Below, one piece after another: positions 26,082-35,541 of a stretch of 64,000 nt of DNA. A program made the position numbers and the translations under genes. Below the pieces are notes generated by a model. The model was not told the origin of the DNA, did not search any database, and saw only the letters and a program-made list of their open reading frames with translations. The stretch comes from Streptomyces sp. MUM 2J (GTDB lineage: Bacteria > Actinomycetota > Actinomycetes > Streptomycetales > Streptomycetaceae). The stretch is from NCBI RefSeq assembly GCF_022414535.1, contig NZ_JADWYM010000011.1, positions 62,001 to 126,000 of the forward strand. Direction: 5' to 3'. Every line of letters begins with the position of its first letter. Within the stretch, counting starts at the first letter, position 1.

Positions 26082-27485
26082 TCAGGGCGCATGGCGCCAG
26101 GACTCGGCGAGGTCGCCCCACAGGTAGGCGCTGGTCTCGACGCCCTTGAACAGCAGGTCCAGCTCGACCTTTTCGTTGGGGGCGTGCCAGCCGTCGGAGG
26201 GGACGGAGATGCCCAGGAAGAGCACGGGGGCGCCGAGGACGTCCTGGAGGTCGGCGGCGGGACCGGAGCCACCCTCGCGGGTGTAGCGGACGGGCTGCTG
26301 AAAGGCGCGGCCCATGGCGCGGACGACGGACTGCAGGGCCGGGTGGTCCAGTGGCGTCAGGCACGGGCGGGTGGCTCCGCTGAAGGTGATCTCGTGCCGG
26401 ATTCCGGCGGGCACCTGATCGTCCGCCCAGGCCCGCACGGCCTTCTCGACGTGGCCGGGTTCCTGACCGGCCACGAGGCGGAAGGACAGCTTGAGCATCG
26501 CCGAGGACGGGACGATCGTCTTGCTGCCGGGGCCCTGGTAGCCGCCTCCGATGCCGTTGACCTCGGCGGTGGGGCGGGCCCAGATGCGTTCCAGCGTGGT
26601 GTGCCCGGCCTCGCCGTGGGTGGCGTGCGACTTCGCGGTGCGCAGCCAGCGCTCCTCGTCGAACGGCAGCTCGGCGAAGAGCGCCCGTTCGCGCTCGGTG
26701 AGCTCCACCACGCCGTCGTAGAAGCCGGGGATCGCCACGTGTGCGTGCTCGTCGTGCAGGGCGGCGACCAGGCGGGCCGCGGCGGTGGCCGGGTTCGGCA
26801 CGGCGCCGCCGAAGGAGCCGGAGTGGATGTCCTGGTCGGGGCCGTGCAGGCGGATCTCGCACTCGGCGAGGCCGCGCATGCCGGTGCACACGGTGGGGGT
26901 GTCCTCGGACCACATGCCGGTGTCGGAGACGATCACGGCGTCGGCGGCCAGTCGGCCGGCGTGCTCCTCGACCAGGGCGCGGAAGTGCGGCGAGCCGGAC
27001 TCCTCCTCGCCCTCGATCAGCAGCTTGAGGTGCACGGCCGGGGCGGTGCGGCCGGTGGCGGCGAGGTGGGCCCGGACACCGAGGGTGTGGAAGAGCACCT
27101 GCCCCTTGTCGTCGGCGGCCCCGCGCGCGTAGAGACGGGCGCCGCGGACGACGGGTTCGAACGGCTCGCTGTCCCAGCCGTCCTCACGGGCGGCGGGCTG
27201 CACGTCGTGGTGGCCGTAGATGAGGACGGTGGGCGCAGCGGGATCGGCGGAGGGCCACTCGGCGTAGACGGCGGGGGCGCCGGGAGTCTGCCAGACCTCG
27301 ACGGTGGGGAAGCCGGTCTCCGTGAGCTTGGCCGCCAGCCAGTCGGCGCTGCGCCGCACATCCGGGGCGTGGCCGGGCTGGGCCGACACGGACGGGATGC
27401 GCAGCCATGCGGTGAGGTCGTCGAGGAAGGCGGTGCGGTGGTGCTGGATGTACGCGCGGACGGCGCTGTCCGGGGTCTGGCTCAT
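26082..27485 (-). CDS. M20-family dipeptidase/carboxypeptidase
   Basis: A 467-residue M20 metallopeptidase. The metal site is YGHHDVQP (H92, D94), then RGAADDKGQ around residue 125, and the catalytic acid pair LIEGEEESGS around residue 160. The region NGIGGGYQGPGSKTIVPS belongs to the dimerisation lid. The closest functional class is non-specific di- or tripeptidase (carnosinase/PepV-like). No signal peptide is seen, so it is cytoplasmic. It ends 10 bp from adnB's stop-side neighbour on the same strand and is probably co-transcribed downstream of adnAB. Confidence 0.88.
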   Translation of the reverse strand: MSQTPDSAVRAYIQHHRTAFLDDLTAWLRIPSVSAQPGHAPDVRRSADWLAAKLTETGFPTVEVWQTPGAPAVYAEWPSADPAAPTVLIYGHHDVQPAAREDGWDSEPFEPVVRGARLYARGAADDKGQVLFHTLGVRAHLAATGRTAPAVHLKLLIEGEEESGSPHFRALVEEHAGRLAADAVIVSDTGMWSEDTPTVCTGMRGLAECEIRLHGPDQDIHSGSFGGAVPNPATAAARLVAALHDEHAHVAIPGFYDGVVELTERERALFAELPFDEERWLRTAKSHATHGEAGHTTLERIWARPTAEVNGIGGGYQGPGSKTIVPSSAMLKLSFRLVAGQEPGHVEKAVRAWADDQVPAGIRHEITFSGATRPCLTPLDHPALQSVVRAMGRAFQQPVRYTREGGSGPAADLQDVLGAPVLFLGISVPSDGWHAPNEKVELDLLFKGVETSAYLWGDLAESWRHAP

Positions 27486-27495
27486 GGTCACGAGC

Positions 27496-30400
27496 CTATC
27501 GGCACTCCGTGACGTCCCGGCTGGGCCGTTCGTCACACGGCGGACCGCCGAGCAGCAGCCGCTCCAGTGCGGCCCGGTCCGGCAGGCCGCCGGGGCGGAC
27601 GACCTCGCCGGTGCGGACGTACAGGAACGCCGCCGTGACCGACTCCAGGGGGACACCCCGCTGCTCGGCCCAGGCAAGGCGGTACACGGCGAGCTGGAGC
27701 GGGTCGGCGTCGCGGGCGCGGTTGGTCTTCCAGTCGACGATCTCGTACGTCGCCGTGTCGCCGTCGCCCTCCTTGTAGACGGCGTCGATGCGGCCCCGCA
27801 CGACGCGGCCGGCGATGTCGATCTGGAAGGGGGCCTCGACCAGGTGAGGTGTGCGGTGGGCGTATGCGGTGCGCTCGAAGGCCTCCTTGAGCACCTCCAG
27901 CTCGCGTTCGTCGGCGATCTCGGCGTCGCTGCCGGGCAGCTCGTCCGGCTCCAGCAGGGGCAGGGTGAGTTCTTCGAAGCGGGCCTCGACCCAGGCGTGG
28001 AAGCGGGTGCCGCGGCGTGCGGCCGGCTGCGGGGGGCGGGGCATGGGGCGTGCGAGTTCACGTGCGAAGCCGTCCGGGTCTGCGGCCAGGCGCAGCAGCT
28101 GCGACGCGCTCAGCGACGCGGGCAGGGGGACCTCCGTGACCGTCTGCCGGGCGCGCAGCAGCTCCCCGGCGAGTGCGTCGAGGTCACGGTCCCAGGACGC
28201 GACGGTGCGGGCCTCCTCGGGAGTGAGGGGTGCGGTCAGCGGCGCCCGGGGGCCCGCGGGCGCGCCGGTACGCCCGGAGCGCCCCGGGCGTGCGCCGTCG
28301 GCTTCCGGTGCGGTCGCCTGGTGCGGGAGGAGCGTCCGGTCCGGGGGACGTGCGCTCCGGTCGGGGGCGGGGCCCTGGGGCGGGTCACCGTCCGGCGGGG
28401 CGCCGTCGAACGGATCGGGGTCGGGGGCGTCCTGACCGCGCGGGTCGGCGTCCCGCTGTCCCGCCTCGAACGGGTCGTCTCCGTCGTACGGCGGGCCGCC
28501 GCCGTCGTACCAGGGTCCGCCGCCGTCGTGCGGCGGTGCCGGGTCGTCCCACGACGGGTCGGTGCCGTCGTGCCGGGGGCCGTACGGCGGTGCCGCCCCG
28601 TCGTACGGGGGATCCACGTCGTCGTGCGGCAGGTCGTCGTCCTCGGGCGGCGGGGGCCAGTCGGGGTCGTGGTGGGTGTCGGGGACATGGGGGGCCGGAA
28701 GGTGGTGGGGCGGCCCGTCGGCGAGGGCGTCCAGGTGGGCGAGGACCGTCTCCGCGGCCGCCCGTCGGCGGGCCAGGGCGGCGGCGTCGAGCGGCAGGGG
28801 CCAGGCCAGGTCGGCGGTGGCCCGGTGCAGGGCGGGGTTCTCCTCGCCCTCCTCGGGTGCCTCGGACCAGGCCTCGGTCTCGCCGTACCCGGCGGCGCAG
28901 TGGTCGTGCAGGGCGAGCAGGAAGCCGGAGGGGCCGCGCGGCCTCTTCTGCGTGGGACCCCACCAGTGCCCGGAGCCGAGCAGCAGCGAGCGGGGGCGGG
29001 TGAAGGTGACGTAGCCGAGCCGGAGTTCCTCGGTGTGCTGGTGGTCCTTCATGGCGTCGTGGAAGGACTTCAGGCCGCGCGCGTCCCACGCCTGCACGTC
29101 GGGCAGGGTCTCGGCGTCACCGCGCAGGCCGTGCGGCACCACCTTGGCCTGGGCCGTCCACTTCTCTCGCCCCTGGCCGCTGGGGAAGGTGCCTTTGACC
29201 AGACCGGGCACGGCGACGACGTCCCACTCCAGGCCCTTGGACTTGTGCGCGGTGAGCACCTTGACGGTGTTCTCGCCACCGGGCAGGGCGTTGTCGAGGC
29301 CCTTCTCGTACTGCGCGGCGGTGCGCAGGAAGCCGAGGAAGGCCAGGAGGGACGCCTCGTTGTCGCCGGCGGCGAAGGACGCGGCGACGTCCAGGAAGTT
29401 GGACAGCGTCTCGCGGCGGCGGGCGGCGAGGGCGTGCGGGGACGCCGACAGCTCGACCTCCAGCCCGGTGACGGCGAGGACGCGGTGCAGGACGTCCATG
29501 AGCGGGTCGGCGAGCGAGCGGCGCAGGTCGCGCAGTTCGGCGGCGAGGCGGGCGAACCGCACGCGCGCGTCGGGCGAGAAGGGCAGCCCGTCGTCGTGGC
29601 CGGCGCCGTCCAGCGGGGTCTCCAGAAAGGTGTCGAGGGCGTCGGCGAGCGATATCACCTCCGCCGGGTCGACCCCCTCGACGGCGGCGGCGAGCCGGCG
29701 GTCGGGGTCCTCGTCGCCGCCCACGCGCGCAGGGGATACCAGCAGCCGGGCACGGCGGCCCAGCAGGGCGAGGTCGCGCGGGCCGATGCGCCAGCGGGGC
29801 CCGGTGAGCAGCCGGACCAGGGAGGCGTTGGCGCCGGGGTCCTGCAGGACCTCGCAGACGGCGACGAGGTCGGCGACCTCGGGCAGGTGGAGGAGACCGG
29901 AGAGGCCGACGACCTCGACGGGGATGTCGCGGGCGACGAGTGCGCCCTGGATCTCCGCGAAGTCGGTCGCCGTCCGGCACAGCACGGCGATCTCACCGGG
30001 GGCGGTGCCGGTGTGCACCAGGTGGGCGATCGACCCGGCGATCCAGTCGATCTCCTCGGCGTGGGTCGGCAGCAGCGCGCAGCGCACGGTGCCGTCGTGT
30101 TCGGCACCGTGGGCCGGGCGCAGGGCCTCCACGCCCGCGTGCATGGCCCGCAGGGGGGCTGCCAGGTCGTTGGCGAGGCCGAGGAGGCGACCGCCGCTGC
30201 GGCGGTTCTCGCTCAGCGCCTGACGGACGGCGGTCCGGCCGTCGGGGTGGGCGAAGTGCTCGGGGAAGTCGTCGAGGTTGGCGACGGAGGCACCACGCCA
30301 GCCGTAGATCGCCTGGCACGGGTCGCCGACGGCGGTCACCGGGTGGCCGGTGCCGCCGCCGAACAGGCCCGCGAGGAGGACGCGCTGGGCGACGGAGGTG

Positions 30401-31221
30401 TCCTGGTACTCGTCGAGGAGGACGACGCGGAACTCCTCGCGCAGGATGCGGCCGACCTCGGGGAGCCGGGCGAGCTGCGCGGCGAGGGCGATCTGGTCGC
30501 CGAAGTCGAGCAGGTCCCGTTCGCGTTTGGCGCTCCGGTAGCGCACCACCAGTTCGGCCAGCTCCCGGCGGGCGGCGGCCGTCTCGGGGACCCTGCGCAG
30601 GTCGGCGTTGCTGAGCCGGGCGCCGTCCAGGCTCAGCAGCAGCTCGGCGTCGTACGCACGCAGCGCCTCGGGACGTACGAGGTGCTCGGCGAGTTCGGCG
30701 TCGAGAGCGAGCAGGTCGCTGACGAGATCGGGGAAGGAGCGGACGAGGGCCGGGTAGGGGCCGGGGGCCTCGCGCAGGACGCGCGCGGCGAGCTGGTAGC
30801 GGCTGGCGTCGGCGAGGAGGCGGGCGCTCGGCTCCAGGCCGATGCGCAGACCGTGGTCGCTCAGCAGGCGGCCGGCGAAGGCGTGGTACGTGGAGATCAC
30901 CGGCTCGCCGGCCGGCTGGTCGGGGTCGACGGCGTCGGGGTCGGTGACGCCGGCCGCGGCGAGGGCCCTGCGGACGCGCTCGGCGAGTTCACCGGCGGCC
31001 TTGTTGGTGAAGGTCAGGCCGAGGACCTGCTCGGGGGCGACCTGCCCGGTGCCGACCAGCCAGACCACACGTGCCGCCATCACCGTCGTCTTGCCGGATC
31101 CGGCTCCGGCCACGATCACCTGCGGGGCGGGGGGCGCGACGATGCAGGCCGTCTGCTCCGGGGTGAAGGGGATGCCGAGGAGCTCCTTGAGCTGCTCGGG
31201 GTCGGTGAGGCGCGCGGACAC
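27496..31221 (-). CDS. adnB: AdnB subunit of the AdnAB helicase-nuclease
   Basis: A 1,241-residue UvrD-like motor fused to a RecB-type nuclease. Walker A is AGAGSGKTT (residues 38-46), motif II LLDEYQDTSVAQ, motif III GDPCQAIYGWRG. The C-terminal nuclease has GRIDAVY, YEIVDWKTN and QLAVYRLAW. Together with adnA it forms the actinobacterial end-resection machine that replaces RecBCD. A linker of about 160 residues rich in Asp, Pro, His and Gly (near residues 837-997) separates motor and nuclease and is unusually long. The GTG start is uncertain: GAGG lies too close to it, and other in-frame starts exist upstream. Confidence 0.88.
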   Translation of the reverse strand: MSARLTDPEQLKELLGIPFTPEQTACIVAPPAPQVIVAGAGSGKTTVMAARVVWLVGTGQVAPEQVLGLTFTNKAAGELAERVRRALAAAGVTDPDAVDPDQPAGEPVISTYHAFAGRLLSDHGLRIGLEPSARLLADASRYQLAARVLREAPGPYPALVRSFPDLVSDLLALDAELAEHLVRPEALRAYDAELLLSLDGARLSNADLRRVPETAAARRELAELVVRYRSAKRERDLLDFGDQIALAAQLARLPEVGRILREEFRVVLLDEYQDTSVAQRVLLAGLFGGGTGHPVTAVGDPCQAIYGWRGASVANLDDFPEHFAHPDGRTAVRQALSENRRSGGRLLGLANDLAAPLRAMHAGVEALRPAHGAEHDGTVRCALLPTHAEEIDWIAGSIAHLVHTGTAPGEIAVLCRTATDFAEIQGALVARDIPVEVVGLSGLLHLPEVADLVAVCEVLQDPGANASLVRLLTGPRWRIGPRDLALLGRRARLLVSPARVGGDEDPDRRLAAAVEGVDPAEVISLADALDTFLETPLDGAGHDDGLPFSPDARVRFARLAAELRDLRRSLADPLMDVLHRVLAVTGLEVELSASPHALAARRRETLSNFLDVAASFAAGDNEASLLAFLGFLRTAAQYEKGLDNALPGGENTVKVLTAHKSKGLEWDVVAVPGLVKGTFPSGQGREKWTAQAKVVPHGLRGDAETLPDVQAWDARGLKSFHDAMKDHQHTEELRLGYVTFTRPRSLLLGSGHWWGPTQKRPRGPSGFLLALHDHCAAGYGETEAWSEAPEEGEENPALHRATADLAWPLPLDAAALARRRAAAETVLAHLDALADGPPHHLPAPHVPDTHHDPDWPPPPEDDDLPHDDVDPPYDGAAPPYGPRHDGTDPSWDDPAPPHDGGGPWYDGGGPPYDGDDPFEAGQRDADPRGQDAPDPDPFDGAPPDGDPPQGPAPDRSARPPDRTLLPHQATAPEADGARPGRSGRTGAPAGPRAPLTAPLTPEEARTVASWDRDLDALAGELLRARQTVTEVPLPASLSASQLLRLAADPDGFARELARPMPRPPQPAARRGTRFHAWVEARFEELTLPLLEPDELPGSDAEIADERELEVLKEAFERTAYAHRTPHLVEAPFQIDIAGRVVRGRIDAVYKEGDGDTATYEIVDWKTNRARDADPLQLAVYRLAWAEQRGVPLESVTAAFLYVRTGEVVRPGGLPDRAALERLLLGGPPCDERPSRDVTECR

Positions 31222-31335
31222 CTCAGAGAGGCTAACGGGAGGTACCGACAGCGGCGGCCGTCCCACCCCACCACACCGGGGCCGGCGCAGGTCGGCGCGT
31301 GTCGTGCGATCCGTCACAGGGCCGTGCCCGGCCGG

Positions 31336-34300
31336 TCACTCCACCACGTGCCGTCCCTCGGGCCGGGCGCTGCAGGAGGCGCGGAAGGCGCAGTGCGTGC
31401 AGTGCTGCCCGGCGGTCGGGGTGAAGCGCTCGTCGAGGACCTTGCCCGCAGCGGTGGCGAGGAGCTCGCCCACCCACTCGCCCGACGTGCCGTCCAGGGG
31501 CTCCTGGGCCTGCACCCTGGGCAGCGTCTCGCCGCCCTCCCGCTTCGCGGCGCCCTGCCGCAGCTGGACCAGTTCGGCGCCACCGGGTGCGGGGCGGTCC
31601 CCGTCGAAAGCGGTGTCGACGGCGCCCTCGCGCACGGCGAGCTGGTACACGGCGAGCTGTGGGTGGCGGGCCACCTCGGCGGCGCTGGGGGCCTGCTTGC
31701 CGGTCTTGAAGTCGACGACGTAGGCACGGCCTTCGCCGTCGGTCTCGACGCGGTCCATCTGGCCGCGGATGCGCACGGTGTGGTCCCCGGCTTCCAGGGT
31801 GACGTCGAAGTCGTGCTCGCTGGCGACCGGGGTGCGTCCGGAGCGGTCCATGACGTGCCATTCCAGGAACCGCTCCAGCGCCACGCGTGCGTTGGCCTTC
31901 TCCTGCTGCGACTTCCACGGCGCGTCGAAGGCGAGCGCGTTCCACACGGAGTCCAGGCGCTCCATCAGGACGGCGAGGTCGGCCGGGGTGTGACCGGAGG
32001 CGACCTCGTCGGCGAGGGCGTGGACGACGTTGCCGAAGCCCTGGGCCGCGGTCGCGGGCGCGTCGGCCTTGACCTCGCGGCCGAGGAACCACTGCAGGGC
32101 GCAGGTGCCCGCGAGCTGGTCGAGGGCGCTGCCGGACAGCACGACGGGCTGGGTGCGGTCGCGCAGCGGCACCCTGCTCTCGGTCGGGTCCCACATGCCC
32201 CACCAGCGGTAGGGGTGCGCGGACGGCACGAGGGGGCGGCCGTCGTCGGTGAGCGCGGCGAGCCGGGCCAGCCGGCGGGCGGCGGCCTCCCGGAGGGCGG
32301 CGGAGACGCGCGGGTCGACGGTGGTGGCGCGCAGTTCGGCGACGAGCGCGGCGACGGACAGGGGGCGGCGCGGCCGGCCGGTGACGTCCTTCGGTTCGAC
32401 GCCGAGCTCGGTGAGGAAGCGGGAGGGCTGGTCACCGTCGTCGGCCGGAGCCTTCACCGCGGTGACGACGAGGCGCTCCCGCGCGCGCGTGGCGGCGACG
32501 TAGAACAGGCGACGTTCCTCGGCGAGCAGCGCGCCCGGGGTGAGGGGCTGGGCCAGTCCGTCGCGTCCGATGCGGTCGGCCTCCAGCAGGGATCCGCGAC
32601 GGCGCAGGTCCGGCCACAGGCCCTCCTGCACACCCGCGACGACGACCAGGCGCCACTGCAGGCCCTTGGCGCGGTGCGCGGTCATCAGGCGGACCGCGTC
32701 GGGCCGCTGGGCGCGCCGGGTGAGGGTGTCGGCGGCGATGTCCTCGGCCTCGGTCTCCGCCAGGAAGTTCAGGGCGCCCCGGCCGCCGGTGCGCTCCTCC
32801 GCGCGTGCGGCGTTCGCGAACAGGGCGCACACGGCGTCCAGGTCGCGGTCGGCGTTGCGGCCGGCGGCGCCGCCGCGCCGGGCGGCGCGCTCCAGGCGCG
32901 CGGGCCACGGTGTGCCCTCCCACAGGTCCCACAGCGCCTCTTCGGCGGTGCCGCCGGCCGCGAGACGCCCGCGGGCCCTGCCCAGCAGGGCGCCCAGGCG
33001 CTGGGCACCGCGCGCGTAGGCCGGGTCGTGCACGGCGAGTCGCTCGGGCTCGGCGAGGGCCCGGGTGAGCAGGTCGTCGGAAGGAGGTGGCAGCGGGTTG
33101 CCCGCGGCGCGCTCCTCCTCGCGCAGGGCACGGCCGAGACGGCGCAGGTCGGCGGCGTCCATGCCGGCGAGGGGCGAGGCGAGCAGGGTGAGGGCGGTCT
33201 CGGTGTCGAGCCAGCAGGCGCCGGGCTCCGCGTGCGTGGCACCGGACGGGGTGTCCTCGCCGGACGGCGTGTCACCGGCGGGGTCCGCCGCCTGCTCGGC
33301 CTCGGCGGCGGCCACCGCGCGCAGTGCGGTCAGCAGCGGGGCGACCGCGGGTTCGTGGCGCAGCGGCAGGTCGTCGCCGTCGATGTCCAGCGGGACGCCG
33401 GCCGCGGTGAGGGCGCGGCGGACCGTGGGGATCGTGCGGGAGCCGGCGCGCACCAGGACGGCCATGTCGCGCCAGGGGACGCCGTCCTCCAGATGGGCCC
33501 TGCGCAGGATGTCGGCGATGTTGTCCAGCTCGGTGCCGGCCGTCGGGTAGGTGTACACCTCGACGCGGCCCCCCTCGCGGAGGGGGGTGAGTTCCCGGTG
33601 GGCGCGCACCCTGTCGGCCGGGAGCCGGGTGAGCGGCATGCGCCGGGTCAGCAGCCGGGTGGCGGCCAGCAGGGCGGCCGGGGAGCGGCGGGAGACCCGC
33701 AGGACCTCGACGGGCGCCGGCCGGCCGTCCGGGCGCGGGAAGGACTGCGGGAAGTCGAGGATGCCGCCGACGTCGGCGCCGCGGAAGGCGTAGATCGACT
33801 GGTCGGGGTCGCCGAGGGCGACGAGGGTGCGTCCACCGCCGGCCAGCGCGTGCAGCAGCCGGACCTGGGCGGGGTCGGTGTCCTGGTACTCGTCGACGTA
33901 CACGGCGTCGTACCGGTCGGCGAGCCGTGCGGCGGCCTCGGGGCGGTCGGCGAGGAGCACCGCGCGGTGGACCAGCTCGGCGTAGTCGAGCACACCCTGC
34001 AGGTCCAGGACGTCCAGGTACTCGGCGAGGAACGCGGCGGCGGCGCCCCAGTCGGGACGGCCGATGCGGCGGGCGAAGGCGGCGAGGGCGTCGGGGCCGA
34101 GGCCCAGCTCGCGGCTGCGGGCGAGGACGGCCCGCACCTCGTCGGCGAAGCCCCGGGTGGTCAGGCAGGCCCGCAACTCCTCCGGCCAGCGCACGTGTGC
34201 GAGGCCGAGCCGTTCCAGGCCGCTCTGGCCGGCGAGCAGCTCGCGGACGGTGACGTCCTGCTCGGGGCCGGACAGCAGTCGCAGCGGTTCGGTGAACAGG

Positions 34301-34692
34301 GTGCTGTCCTGGTGGGCGCGGACCAGGGCGTAGCAGAACGAGTGGAAGGTGGTCGCCTGAGGGGCGCGGGAGGCTCCCATGCGCAGGGCCATGCGGTCGC
34401 GCAGTTCGGCGGCGGCCCTGCGGCTGAACGTGAGCACCAGGATCCGGGTGGGGTCGCCGCCGCGGGCGATCCGGGCGGCCACCGACTCCACCAGTGTGGT
34501 GGTCTTGCCGGTGCCCGGGCCCGCGAGGACGAGCAGCGGGCCCGCCTCGTGGTCAACCACGGCACGCTGGGCGGCGTCCAGACGAGGGGGATCCACACGG
34601 GTCGGCGGGGTACGGACCAGTCGGTAAGCGCCACGGTTCCCCTCGCGCACCTGGGGGTGCGCGAGGCGCCTGGTGGAGGAAGAGGAGCTCAC
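31336..34692 (-). CDS. adnA: AdnA subunit of the AdnAB helicase-nuclease
   Basis: An 1,118-residue SF1 motor with a C-terminal nuclease. Walker A is GPGTGKTT (residues 58-65), motif II VYVDEYQDTDPAQ, motif III GDPDQSIYAFRG. The nuclease motif is GQMDRVE...YVVDFKTGK followed by HPQLAVYQLA. Four cysteines, one before the nuclease (AGTCALQW) and three at the end (C-x2-C-x5-C in HCTHCAFRASC), match the iron-sulfur clasp of AddB-type nucleases. It lies 114 bp upstream of adnB on the same strand. In Streptomyces this locus is reported to be essential. The GTG start lacks a strong ribosome-binding site. Confidence 0.88.
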   Translation of the reverse strand: MSSSSSTRRLAHPQVREGNRGAYRLVRTPPTRVDPPRLDAAQRAVVDHEAGPLLVLAGPGTGKTTTLVESVAARIARGGDPTRILVLTFSRRAAAELRDRMALRMGASRAPQATTFHSFCYALVRAHQDSTLFTEPLRLLSGPEQDVTVRELLAGQSGLERLGLAHVRWPEELRACLTTRGFADEVRAVLARSRELGLGPDALAAFARRIGRPDWGAAAAFLAEYLDVLDLQGVLDYAELVHRAVLLADRPEAAARLADRYDAVYVDEYQDTDPAQVRLLHALAGGGRTLVALGDPDQSIYAFRGADVGGILDFPQSFPRPDGRPAPVEVLRVSRRSPAALLAATRLLTRRMPLTRLPADRVRAHRELTPLREGGRVEVYTYPTAGTELDNIADILRRAHLEDGVPWRDMAVLVRAGSRTIPTVRRALTAAGVPLDIDGDDLPLRHEPAVAPLLTALRAVAAAEAEQAADPAGDTPSGEDTPSGATHAEPGACWLDTETALTLLASPLAGMDAADLRRLGRALREEERAAGNPLPPPSDDLLTRALAEPERLAVHDPAYARGAQRLGALLGRARGRLAAGGTAEEALWDLWEGTPWPARLERAARRGGAAGRNADRDLDAVCALFANAARAEERTGGRGALNFLAETEAEDIAADTLTRRAQRPDAVRLMTAHRAKGLQWRLVVVAGVQEGLWPDLRRRGSLLEADRIGRDGLAQPLTPGALLAEERRLFYVAATRARERLVVTAVKAPADDGDQPSRFLTELGVEPKDVTGRPRRPLSVAALVAELRATTVDPRVSAALREAAARRLARLAALTDDGRPLVPSAHPYRWWGMWDPTESRVPLRDRTQPVVLSGSALDQLAGTCALQWFLGREVKADAPATAAQGFGNVVHALADEVASGHTPADLAVLMERLDSVWNALAFDAPWKSQQEKANARVALERFLEWHVMDRSGRTPVASEHDFDVTLEAGDHTVRIRGQMDRVETDGEGRAYVVDFKTGKQAPSAAEVARHPQLAVYQLAVREGAVDTAFDGDRPAPGGAELVQLRQGAAKREGGETLPRVQAQEPLDGTSGEWVGELLATAAGKVLDERFTPTAGQHCTHCAFRASCSARPEGRHVVE

Positions 34693-34968
34693 GTGGTTCG
34701 CCGGTCCTGGGTGGGTGTACTGGTGGGGCGACCGCCGCGCGTGCGGATCGGTGGCGGCGGGATGAAGGGGGCGCGCGCTGCCGACGCTACGTGGGCGACC
34801 AGTGCGGAAGTAGGGATTCCCCTTCTTCCCGCAGAGCACTCGCGGCACTCCCGGCACCCGGGCCACGCCGGCCCCTCACCTCACGAACGTACGTCATGGC
34901 ACCCCTGTGCCCCGATTCCCCCGTACGGATCACGCGTCACACGGGGAGGCGGACGATGCCGGAAGCTG

Positions 34969-35355
34969 TCAGATGTGACCCTGTGCGTGTCCGCCGCCGT
35001 CCCACCGCGCCCGGCGCATGTCGAGGCGCGGCATACGGCCCCCAGCGGCTCTCCCGGCCTCCTTCAGCGGCGTCCCCTCCTCGCGGTAGCGGGCGAGCGC
35101 CCGCAGCTCGTGGCCGGGAAGCAGCACGCCGTCGGCGCGCACGACACGCCACCACGGCACGGCACCCCCGTAGAGGGCCATCACACGGCCGACCTGCCGG
35201 GGCCCTCCCTCCTCCAGCCATTCGGCGACGTCCCCGTAGGTCAGGACCCGCCCGGCCGGCACGGACTCCGCGACCTCAAGGACCCGTTCGGCGTACTCGG
35301 GCAGCGCGTCGGTGTACTCCGCATGGGCGTCGCCCGGAAGGCTCTGCTCGCTCAT
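34969..35355 (-). CDS. Alkyltransferase-like (ATL) DNA-binding protein, no catalytic Cys
   Basis: A 128-residue protein with the DNA-binding domain of O6-alkylguanine-DNA alkyltransferases: VPAGRVLTYGDVAEW at the start, GGPRQVGRVMALY with the arginine finger, then VPWWRVVRADG where active enzymes have PCHRV. The alkyl-accepting Cys is replaced by Trp, the hallmark of ATL proteins, which bind alkylated guanine and hand it to nucleotide excision repair. The ATG at 35355 has AGGA 8 nt before it. It sits upstream of adnA in a repair-rich region. Confidence 0.87.
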   Translation of the reverse strand: MSEQSLPGDAHAEYTDALPEYAERVLEVAESVPAGRVLTYGDVAEWLEEGGPRQVGRVMALYGGAVPWWRVVRADGVLLPGHELRALARYREEGTPLKEAGRAAGGRMPRLDMRRARWDGGGHAQGHI

Positions 35356-35541
35356 TCGTCCCATCCTGCACCACCCCACCGACAGTACGGCGGGCGTGCG
35401 ACCGTGCGTGACCCTCGTCCCCGGACGGCGCCTCCGGCAGACTGTGCGCCCCCGCATTTGCACCCTGATGCCCCCGTGTGTCGGTGCGGCATGCCACCAT
35501 CGTGCGGGCGGTGACCGGTGATACGAGACCAAGAAGAGACG

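Noticed and set aside
27304..35514. A very long open frame on the + strand (over 2,700 codons) opposite adnAB
   Set aside because: It is the codon-bias shadow of adnB, adnA and the M20 peptidase in GC-rich DNA. It has no domains, no ribosome-binding site and Ala/Gly/Arg-rich nonsense translation, while the reverse strand encodes complete helicase-nucleases.
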